A DNA stretch of 26,080 nucleotides from IMG/VR virus record IMGVR_UViG_3300026209_000009, positions 1 through 26,080 of that record; one strand, 5' to 3'. The notes below the pieces were generated by a model that saw only the letters and a program-made list of their open reading frames with translations, did not search any database and was not told the DNA's origin. Positions within the stretch are counted from its first letter, which is position 1. Each line of letters opens with the position of its first letter. Positions 8,120 to 13,829 of this stretch are shown piece by piece. Source of the DNA: a virus. A program made the position numbers and the translations under genes.

Positions 8120-8463
8120 TGGCTAGTCTAACAGGTCAAAATGTTAATACATCATATAAAGATTTACTTACAGTAGCTGGTACTACTTCTGGTCAGGGCA
8201 TTGAAAGTTCCCTAAAACAACTTTTTGATGGCAATGGGGATGGCACCGCATTATCATTATCAACTTCCGATATTGGAGTAAGAGGTAATTTCCTCACAGA
8301 CTCAGTAACGGATTTTATCTTCAAGAATAGCTCTGGAACTACACTATTTCAGATAGATAGTGGAGGCGTTATTAAACTAAAAGAACAAACATCTATACCA
8401 AGTGGAATTGAGGGAGGACTATATTATAAAGATAGTGTTCTCTATCTTGGCATAGATGAGTAA
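8119..8463 (+). CDS. Small fibre-associated protein
   Basis: 114 residues from the ATG at 8119, which overlaps the preceding TAA. An in-frame ATG at 8062 would overlap the preceding gene by 58 bases, so 8119 is preferred. The product starts 'MASLTGQNVNTSYKDLLTVA' and continues with 'DGNGDGTALSLSTSDIGVRG', a pattern I associate with proteins and domains next to marine-phage tail fibres. Later it has 'FKNSSGTTLFQIDSGGVI' and 'GGLYYKDSVLYLGIDE', short beta hairpins typical of trimeric fibre shafts. It likely contributes to or caps the receptor-binding appendage; no catalytic motif is present. Confidence 0.65.
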   Translation: MASLTGQNVNTSYKDLLTVAGTTSGQGIESSLKQLFDGNGDGTALSLSTSDIGVRGNFLTDSVTDFIFKNSSGTTLFQIDSGGVIKLKEQTSIPSGIEGGLYYKDSVLYLGIDE

Positions 8464-8478
8464 ATAAAGGAGTCATAA
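8464..8478 (+). promoter_or_regulatory. Extended Shine-Dalgarno element before the first fibre gene
   Basis: ATAAAGGAGTCATAA lies directly upstream of the ATG at 8480. The same 15 bases recur exactly at 13586-13600 before another gene, and close variants precede the scaffold (near 2326-2336) and capsid (near 3192-3202) genes. It marks strongly translated genes that are not merely coupled to an upstream stop codon. Confidence 0.7.
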
Positions 8479-8479
8479 G

Positions 8480-10054
8480 ATGGCTACAGTATGGAAAAGA
8501 GTATTAACTGCTGGGACAGATGCTGGTACCCCATCAGCTATAGATTTAACAAACGCTACAAATATACCAGCAGCTCAACTCACTGGCACGATTGCAGACG
8601 CAAGGATGCCAGATTTAACTGGTGATGTAACAACTTCTGCTGGTGCAGTTGCTACCACGCTAGCAGATAACGTAGTAACACTAGCAAAAATGGCACCAGG
8701 AACAGATGGTAATATTATTAGCTATGATGCAAATGGAGACCCTGTTGCGATTGCTACTGGTTCAGACGGACAAGTATTAACAAGCGCTGGTGCTAATGCA
8801 CAACCAGCTTTTGAAACGCTTTCAGGCTTAGGTGATGTTAATGAATATTCTTTTAAGACTATAGCAGTCGATGGAGAAACTGATGTAGTAGCTGATACTA
8901 CAACAGATACATTAACTTTTGCGGAAGCTGGTGGAATGTCAATAACCACAAGTGGGGACACAATTACATTTACTTCGGCTACAAACGCTGGAGATGTGAC
9001 TGGTATCACAGCTGGAGAAGGTATAACTGGTTCTAGTTTAACTGGTCCCGTGCCCACTATAACATTAGACTTAACTGAATTAGCGGCTGGAACTCAGGAC
9101 TTTGACGGAGACGACGCAATTATATATCTTGATGATGGCACTCAAAAGAAAATGACGGTAGAAGATGTGAATCTTGGGGCATTTAAAAATGACCAAAATT
9201 GGACTTCAAATGCAGGTGATATTACTGCTGTAACTGCTGGTGCAGGATTGTCAGGAGGTGGAACTTCATCGGATGTTACATTAGCCATAGATGTTTCTGA
9301 GTTTAGTGCGGTTACTCCCGCATCAGGCGACTCATTCCTTACATTAGATTCAAACGGTTCTACTGAACAACGTACTACTGTCGATGCTTTAGCAACCCTT
9401 CTTGCAGGAAGTAACCTCTCTGCAACAAATGGGGTGTTAGCTGCTACTAACACAACATATTCTGCTAATCAAGTTATAGATTGGACTGCTAGTGGTGCTG
9501 GGACTATACATACTGATAACTATGTTGAAAATGTATCTACAGCAATTTCTTGGACAAACGGTACTACTGCAGGTCCAACTTTGGTTACTGATGGTAATGA
9601 CGTAGCAATTCCAGCAGCTTCATCTAGTTATTCTGGAGTCATTGTAACTGGTCCTCAAAGTTTACCCGGTAACTTTACAGTAACTGGCGACCTTGCCGTC
9701 AATGGAGATTTTACAGTCTCTGGTACTAACACGGTTATACTTGCTGAAGAACTCAAGGTTGAAGATAATGTAATAGTCCTTAATAGTAATTGGGCGTCTA
9801 ATGCTGCTCCGACTCAAGATGCTGGTATAACCATTGAGAGAGGAACTCTAGATGACGAATCCTTCTTTTGGGATGAATCAAATAATGAATGGGCTATTGG
9901 ACATACTGAATCTAGTAATGTATTTACGGTAGCAGCATCAATGTGTACAGCGAAGCAACAAACATATGATGAGAATCAAACTCATTCACACGGTGCTTTT
10001 GCTATTGGAAGCTTTCAAATTGATGGTAACGATATTTGGATGAGAGTATCATAA
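8480..10054 (+). CDS. Tail fibre protein with 'MATVWKR' N-terminus
   Basis: 524 residues, probably a trimeric receptor-binding fibre. The N-terminus 'MATVWKRVLTAGTDAGTPSA' matches that of the protein starting at 10412 and is probably a virion attachment tag. Residues 30-120 are a Thr/Ala/Gly-rich shaft. Two imperfect repeats follow near residues 170 ('GDVTGITAGEGITG') and 244 ('GDITAVTAGAGLSGGG'). Residues about 400-480 carry 'GDLAVNGDFTVSG', 'VEDNVIVLNS' and 'DAGITIERG', a beta-rich block seen in many marine-phage fibres (from memory). The last 45 residues include 'ENQTHSHGAFAIGSFQIDG'. An extended AAAGGAGT site fixes the start. The exact receptor is unknown. Confidence 0.8.
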   Translation: MATVWKRVLTAGTDAGTPSAIDLTNATNIPAAQLTGTIADARMPDLTGDVTTSAGAVATTLADNVVTLAKMAPGTDGNIISYDANGDPVAIATGSDGQVLTSAGANAQPAFETLSGLGDVNEYSFKTIAVDGETDVVADTTTDTLTFAEAGGMSITTSGDTITFTSATNAGDVTGITAGEGITGSSLTGPVPTITLDLTELAAGTQDFDGDDAIIYLDDGTQKKMTVEDVNLGAFKNDQNWTSNAGDITAVTAGAGLSGGGTSSDVTLAIDVSEFSAVTPASGDSFLTLDSNGSTEQRTTVDALATLLAGSNLSATNGVLAATNTTYSANQVIDWTASGAGTIHTDNYVENVSTAISWTNGTTAGPTLVTDGNDVAIPAASSSYSGVIVTGPQSLPGNFTVTGDLAVNGDFTVSGTNTVILAEELKVEDNVIVLNSNWASNAAPTQDAGITIERGTLDDESFFWDESNNEWAIGHTESSNVFTVAASMCTAKQQTYDENQTHSHGAFAIGSFQIDGNDIWMRVS

Positions 10055-10072
10055 TGGGACACAGGAGGACAT

Positions 10073-10261
10073 ATGAGCAAACTTGGAGAAATAAAGAAAT
10101 TCGGTGAAGAGTCAAAAAAGGAATCTCTTAATGTAAAAGATACAGACTTCATATTAAAACTTATTATGGAGAGTAATTTTTCTGGTTTACAGCTTGAGCA
10201 GGCTTATAAGGTATTAGAAAAAATAACTAACATACATAGGGGGTTTTTAAATGAGACTTAA
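10073..10261 (+). CDS. Small helical protein
   Basis: 62 residues, charged and helical, with 'FILKLIMESNFSGLQLEQAY' and 'KVLEKITNIHRGFL'. I recognise this only as a type of short protein often found between fibre genes in marine phages. A very good AGGAGG at 10063-10068 precedes the ATG by 4 bases. Its 3' end overlaps the next small gene by 11 bases. Function is unknown; an assembly chaperone or regulator of fibre attachment is possible but unsupported. Confidence 0.6.
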   Translation: MSKLGEIKKFGEESKKESLNVKDTDFILKLIMESNFSGLQLEQAYKVLEKITNIHRGFLNET

Positions 10262-10412
10262 TTTTGAATTCAATGAGATAATGCTATTGATATCTGCACT
10301 AGAAGCATCTCAAATATTAGGAAAAGATAGTATTATGGTCGCAAGTACTCTTACAAAATTATATAAAGCAAGGGATAAAGAAGGGCTCCCTGTTAAAGAG
10401 GGTGCTAAATAA
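10251..10412 (+). CDS. Small helical protein, second of a pair
   Basis: 53 residues: 'MRLNFEFNEIMLLISALEAS' followed by 'ILGKDSIMVASTLTKLYKAR' and a charged end. An AGGGGG at 10238-10243 lies 7 bases before the ATG. It overlaps the preceding gene by 11 bases and the next by one (TAATG). Like its neighbour it is short, helical and of similar size, so the two may be distant duplicates, but identity is not obvious by eye. No function is assigned. Confidence 0.55.
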   Translation: MRLNFEFNEIMLLISALEASQILGKDSIMVASTLTKLYKARDKEGLPVKEGAK

Positions 10413-11323
10413 TGGCTACTGTGTGGCAAAGACTTCTAACAACAGAGGATGATGCTAATTATAAGAATGATAGTATAGAAGCTGGTGATGTTCCTGCTCA
10501 CTCTACTGATAAATTAACAAGTGGGACTCTTCCTGTCTCTAGAGGAGGGACTGGTGCAACTTTTGGGTATAATAAAACTAATTGGGATACTGCCTATGGT
10601 TGGGGTAATCACGCAAGTGGTGGATATAGCACAGCAACAGGTGTTGAAAATAATGCTGATGTAACAGATGCGACAAATGTAACGGCAGCAGGTGCATTGA
10701 TGGACTCAGGGTTTGCAAGCCTATCAGATGTTAAGGCAATAAATCAAGGACTCACAACATCTTCTGTTGCTCAATTTAATAGGCTTAATCTTGTTAGTGC
10801 TGAAAATACTATGGTTCATCTGAATAGTAGTGACGCTAATTCTAATATTTATATGGAAGATAGTGTTGGAGGTGCAAGTGTCAATATAAGACAAGATGGT
10901 AATACATATTCTTTAAGAACAGGTGGTTCAGAAAGAGTAAGTACAACATCTACCGCATCTACATTTACAGGAGAAGTTAGAGCAACAAATGAAGTAACTG
11001 CTTATTATGGTTCTGATATTGCTATGAAGAAGAATCTAACTCTAATATCTAACCCTTTAGAAAAAGTACTATCTCTTAGTGGGTATGATTTTAAATGGAA
11101 AGCAAAGGTACTTAGAGATAGAGGTGGAGAAGATGGTTACTATGTTAGAGAAAAGGATGTGGGAATTATTGCTCAAGAAGTAGAAAAAGTTTGTCCTGAA
11201 ATTGTGGCTACTCGTGAAGATGGTCATAAAGCAGTTAAATATGAAAAACTTGTGCCTCTTCTTATTGAGTCTATAAAAGAATTAACTGCTAAAGTTACGA
11301 GGCTCGAAGATGGCAATAGCTAG
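10412..11323 (+). CDS. Tail fibre protein with C-terminal S74 intramolecular chaperone/peptidase
   Basis: 303 residues. It starts 'MATVWQRLLTTEDDANYKND', sharing 'MATVW-R-LT---DA' with the fibre gene at 8480. Next come 'GTLPVSRGGTGAT' and 'WDTAYGWGNHASGGYS' (residues about 57-72), recurrent fibre shaft motifs. Residues 201-303 fit the peptidase S74 chaperone domain: 'SDIAMKKNLTLISNPLEKVL', 'GYDFKWK', 'VGIIAQEVEKVCPEIV', 'KAVKYEKLVPLLIESIKEL' and a final coiled-coil helix. In this family Ser and a Lys five residues later form the self-cleavage dyad. Here they would be Ser201 and Lys206, with release of the roughly 103-residue chaperone after trimer folding. The protein is short for an S74 fibre. 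Confidence 0.88.
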   Translation: MATVWQRLLTTEDDANYKNDSIEAGDVPAHSTDKLTSGTLPVSRGGTGATFGYNKTNWDTAYGWGNHASGGYSTATGVENNADVTDATNVTAAGALMDSGFASLSDVKAINQGLTTSSVAQFNRLNLVSAENTMVHLNSSDANSNIYMEDSVGGASVNIRQDGNTYSLRTGGSERVSTTSTASTFTGEVRATNEVTAYYGSDIAMKKNLTLISNPLEKVLSLSGYDFKWKAKVLRDRGGEDGYYVREKDVGIIAQEVEKVCPEIVATREDGHKAVKYEKLVPLLIESIKELTAKVTRLEDGNS

Positions 11324-12230
11324 TAGTGGTGCAATAGAATTAAGTAGAGGAATTGGAGGAGAGTTAGGTGGTAGTGCTGGTGCTGAAACTGGATTAGAAG
11401 ATGCTGCAACAGGCGGTATAGCTACTATAAATACTGCTTCTTCATCTTATCCAAATGCAGCTGCCCCCCACTTAATGAGTGAATGGTATTCTTATGACCA
11501 CTCAGCAGCACCAGCTGGGTATGGTGGTATCTTTATAGATGACTTTCACACTACGGGTGGTGATGACCCTATGGATGCTCGAATAACCTATGCCACTACA
11601 GGGCTTCAAGATGGTCAGTCATTCCCAACTGATGGAGATGGCAATACAGTTACAACAAGACCAATTTGGACTTATAATCAAAGTGGAAATGGGTGTTCAC
11701 ATTACAATAATGATACACTTAGGTTAACAAATGCTAATTCGAGTCCAAATTGGAGAACTACTAATGTTCCTTCCCATCTTAATTTTAGTGGCACTATGAA
11801 TATTGAGGCTCGATTAAAGATAAGTAGCTCTTCCAATAAAGACATGGTTATATTTATAGATACTATATCTCAGGGCGATGCTTGGTCAGGGTCTGTTTTA
11901 GATGAGGGTTATTTTATACAGTTTGACGATAGTTCATCTGAGTGGGCAATGATTAGGAGAAGAAATTCATTAGGTTCAGGGACAACAACACTTGGGCAGA
12001 GTGCTAATGGTGTTACTACTAAGGGTTCTTGGTTTACCGCAAAATGGACTTGGAACCAATCAACAGGTGCCCACAAATTGTATACTGATGGCAATTTAAT
12101 TTTATCTGTTACTGATACAACTTATGATGATTTCTGTCCAAGTGGGGCAGGTATTAGAATTGCAACATTTAGATATATGTCTAATAATGCGTATAATGAG
12201 TGTGATTGGATAAAGGTTTGGAAATCATAA
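11310..12230 (+). CDS. Lectin-like (concanavalin A/LamG-type) appendage protein
   Basis: 306 residues. The ATG lies inside the 3' end of the S74 fibre gene (14-base overlap). Residues 1-45 are Gly/Ala/Ser-rich ('IASSGAIELSRGIGGELGGS'). From about residue 70 ('GGIFIDDFHTTGG') to the end, the pattern fits a jelly-roll of the ConA/LamG class: 'MNIEARLKISSSSNKDMVIF', 'GYFIQFDDSSSEWAMIRR', 'FTAKWTWNQSTGAHKLYTDG', then 'NECDWIKVWK'. Such domains bind glycans, so a host-receptor-binding or decoration role is inferred. The fold is recognised by pattern only, without a diagnostic catalytic residue. Confidence 0.65.
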   Translation: MAIASSGAIELSRGIGGELGGSAGAETGLEDAATGGIATINTASSSYPNAAAPHLMSEWYSYDHSAAPAGYGGIFIDDFHTTGGDDPMDARITYATTGLQDGQSFPTDGDGNTVTTRPIWTYNQSGNGCSHYNNDTLRLTNANSSPNWRTTNVPSHLNFSGTMNIEARLKISSSSNKDMVIFIDTISQGDAWSGSVLDEGYFIQFDDSSSEWAMIRRRNSLGSGTTTLGQSANGVTTKGSWFTAKWTWNQSTGAHKLYTDGNLILSVTDTTYDDFCPSGAGIRIATFRYMSNNAYNECDWIKVWKS

Positions 12231-12496
12231 TGGCTTATATAGACCCATATGAAGGAGATATGCCCGGTGTACTCGCTAAATTTAAATGGAAGATGGTATA
12301 TGATGAAGATATGGATGAAACTAATCCTGAAATTGGGTTTAGTGGGGATTTAGAATATGCGTACAGCGTTGAAAGATTTGATAAAGAGGCGATGGAAGGT
12401 AATGTGTGGGTATGGATTTCTGATGATTCAGATGTTGATATTCTTAAAGCTCATTCGAGTTTTGTTGGTACTAGGCTACTAAGAGACGCTAGGTGA
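12230..12496 (+). CDS. Small acidic hypothetical protein
   Basis: 88 residues from the ATG at 12230, which overlaps the previous TAA. An in-frame ATG at 12206 lies within the preceding gene and is less likely. The product is acidic with a Trp/Asp cluster: 'MPGVLAKFKWKMVYDEDMDE' and 'NVWVWISDDSDVDILKAH'. No family is recognised. It ends in TGA overlapping the GTG start of the next gene (GTGA). Confidence 0.6.
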   Translation: MAYIDPYEGDMPGVLAKFKWKMVYDEDMDETNPEIGFSGDLEYAYSVERFDKEAMEGNVWVWISDDSDVDILKAHSSFVGTRLLRDAR

Positions 12497-12798
12497 ATGA
12501 GCAGCCCAATTTGGTGTCTGTTGTTGATGATAATGCTATCGTTAGCATTAACCTCAAATGGCTGGGGCAGTTACTTGTTTTGGTCGCTATGCTTGTTTAC
12601 GGGTATTGGCGTATTGAGTCTCGACTTGGGAGCCTTGAAGAAGCGATGGTCACGGCTGATGTTAAAATTGGGGATTTACTTGGCAAACACATCGTGGAAG
12701 AAACTCTACAAAGAGAGCAATTAGAAGAGAAAGTAAGTTTTTATGAAAAAGAATTTAATATTAACCCACTTAGTTGGGGTAAAAGAAAAAAGAAATGA
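12493..12798 (+). CDS. Small single-span membrane protein with coiled coil (holin/spanin-like candidate)
   Basis: 101 residues starting at GTG 12493, whose last two bases and the next form the previous TGA. A different-frame ATG at 12497 gives a less convincing 75-residue product. About 22 polar residues are followed by one hydrophobic span ('WLGQLLVLVAMLVYGYW', about residues 23-40), then 'RIESRLGSLEEAM', a coiled coil and a basic end ('GKRKKK'). The topology suits an inner-membrane protein with a soluble helical domain. First of four consecutive small membrane proteins; a lysis role is inferred from that clustering only. Confidence 0.7.
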   Translation: MNEQPNLVSVVDDNAIVSINLKWLGQLLVLVAMLVYGYWRIESRLGSLEEAMVTADVKIGDLLGKHIVEETLQREQLEEKVSFYEKEFNINPLSWGKRKKK

Positions 12799-13061
12799 CT
12801 TCTGATATTGTAACATTAATTCAAGAATTAGGATTCCCTGTTGCAATCAGTGTTGGATTGGCTTTTGCTCTATATAGTGTAGTAAGATTTATCTTAAAAG
12901 AAAAAGTTGAAGATACTCTAAAAAGATTTGATGAAAAACATGAAAACCTGCAACACAGATTGGATATAATTATGCAGGAACTTGGCAAGTTAAAAAAGTG
13001 GAATGCAGAGATTAAATCTGATTTAAAAATTTATATTGATTTAGCAATGAAAAATAAGTAA
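12795..13061 (+). CDS. Small holin-like membrane protein
   Basis: 88 residues. One hydrophobic segment at residues about 11-33 ('LGFPVAISVGLAFALYSVVR') follows a short N-terminus, then a highly charged helical tail ('KVEDTLKRFDEKHENLQHRL'). The arrangement of short N-terminus, single span and coiled-coil tail resembles BhlA-type holin-like proteins (family knowledge). The ATG overlaps the previous TGA (ATGA). No partner endolysin is visible here, so the holin assignment stays tentative. Confidence 0.65.
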   Translation: MTSDIVTLIQELGFPVAISVGLAFALYSVVRFILKEKVEDTLKRFDEKHENLQHRLDIIMQELGKLKKWNAEIKSDLKIYIDLAMKNK

Positions 13062-13133
13062 ATGGGATTACAATCACCAAATAGTATGTTAAATGAGCAA
13101 ATGGGTAGTCATACTAACCTCTAGGAAGTAATA

Positions 13134-13451
13134 ATGGAACAATTTTTACAAGTATATGCAGAAGCTGGGATGATAGGCGTTGTAGGCGCAATGTTTGTCT
13201 TTATGGTATACCAAAATGCTAAGAGAGCAGAGCAACAAGCTGATGCTATACAAAATCTTAAAATAGAGAATGAAGGGCAGTCTAAAAACATTGAAAACAT
13301 TGAAGGGATTGTACTTAAATTCTTAGACAGATGGAACCGCTCTGATGAGACCAGAGATAGGCGACATGAGGACTTAACTAAAGAAATTAACGGCTTGTCT
13401 GATGTAATGATGGAAGTCAAAGGACAGGTATCAAGAATAAATGGTAGATAA
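13134..13451 (+). CDS. Small membrane protein with long charged coiled coil
   Basis: 105 residues. Hydrophobic segment at residues about 7-27 ('YAEAGMIGVVGAMFVFMVYQ'), then Lys/Glu/Asn-rich helix with 'KRAEQQADAIQNLKIENEGQ' and 'FLDRWNRSDETRDRRHEDLT'. It has the same plan as the two genes before it but is not recognisably identical to them. It follows a 72-base gap and is preceded by AGGAAG (13124-13129 region). A holin- or membrane-anchored accessory role is possible. Confidence 0.65.
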   Translation: MEQFLQVYAEAGMIGVVGAMFVFMVYQNAKRAEQQADAIQNLKIENEGQSKNIENIEGIVLKFLDRWNRSDETRDRRHEDLTKEINGLSDVMMEVKGQVSRINGR

Positions 13452-13453
13452 TA

Positions 13454-13600
13454 ATGGACAGCTTAAAGGTAACAAGTATAAGTACTAGTTTGGGTTTGGT
13501 GTATTGGACAGATATTATATCGGGGGTATTGATGTGCGTAATGTTTTCAGCACAAATTTACTACCTGTATTTAAAAACAAAAAAGATAAAGGAGTCATAA
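13454..13600 (+). CDS. Very small membrane protein
   Basis: 48 residues: 'MDSLKVTSISTSLGLVYWTD', then the hydrophobic span 'IISGVLMCVMFSAQIYYLYL' and a basic end 'KTKKIKES'. It has a single membrane helix with positive residues after it, predicting a cytoplasmic C-terminus. Its 3' end supplies the ribosome site (ATAAAGGAGTCATAA) of the next gene. The reading frame is complete and starts two bases after the previous stop. It is the fourth small membrane protein in this cluster; a small holin or antiholin is a reasonable but unproven idea. Confidence 0.6.
   Translation: MDSLKVTSISTSLGLVYWTDIISGVLMCVMFSAQIYYLYLKTKKIKES
13586..13600 (+). promoter_or_regulatory. Extended Shine-Dalgarno element embedded in the end of the membrane-protein gene
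   Basis: Exact second copy of ATAAAGGAGTCATAA, one base upstream of the ATG at 13602. It also encodes the last residues and stop codon of the preceding small gene. Confidence 0.6.
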
Positions 13601-13601
13601 A

Positions 13602-13829
13602 ATGGACTTTAAAAAAATGCTGATGGATTTAGCAGATGCACAAGCTCAGAAAATGCAAGATGAAGCAATGGGTTTTTTAGCGTCTGATGAGTTTGCTAAC
13701 GAAATAGCTACAAAAATAAATGAGAAAATAGACATTCCATTTGTATCCGAAGAGAAAGAACAAATCTTTTTTGAAAGAGTTGTAGACGTAGTAACCGACT
13801 TAATGGAAGGCGTATTCAAGGGGAAATAA
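13602..13829 (+). CDS. Small acidic helical hypothetical protein
   Basis: 75 residues, helical and acidic: 'MDFKKMLMDLADAQAQKMQD', 'FLASDEFANEIATKINEKID' and 'VVDVVTDLMEGVFKGK'. No membrane span and no known motif. Translated from the strong extended ribosome site and ending directly before the nozzle ATG. It could be a chaperone or a cytoplasmic partner of the preceding membrane proteins; neither is supported by motifs. Confidence 0.6.
   Translation: MDFKKMLMDLADAQAQKMQDEAMGFLASDEFANEIATKINEKIDIPFVSEEKEQIFFERVVDVVTDLMEGVFKGK

Noticed and set aside
8722-9453. Long minus-strand ORFs opposite the first fibre gene
   Set aside because: They arise from the low stop frequency opposite a Thr/Ala/Gly-rich repetitive coding region. 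Their products are unconvincing and nothing else is encoded on the minus strand.
12497-12724. 75-residue ORF in another frame starting at ATG 12497
   Set aside because: It overlaps the 101-residue GTG-start gene, whose clear membrane span, coiled coil and stop-start junctions on both sides are much more convincing.
13062-13124. 20-codon reading frame (MGLQSPNSMLNEQMGSHTNL) in the 72-base gap
   Set aside because: It begins right after the preceding stop, so it could be translated by coupling. However, it is too short, unrecognised and lacks its own ribosome site, so it is not called a gene.
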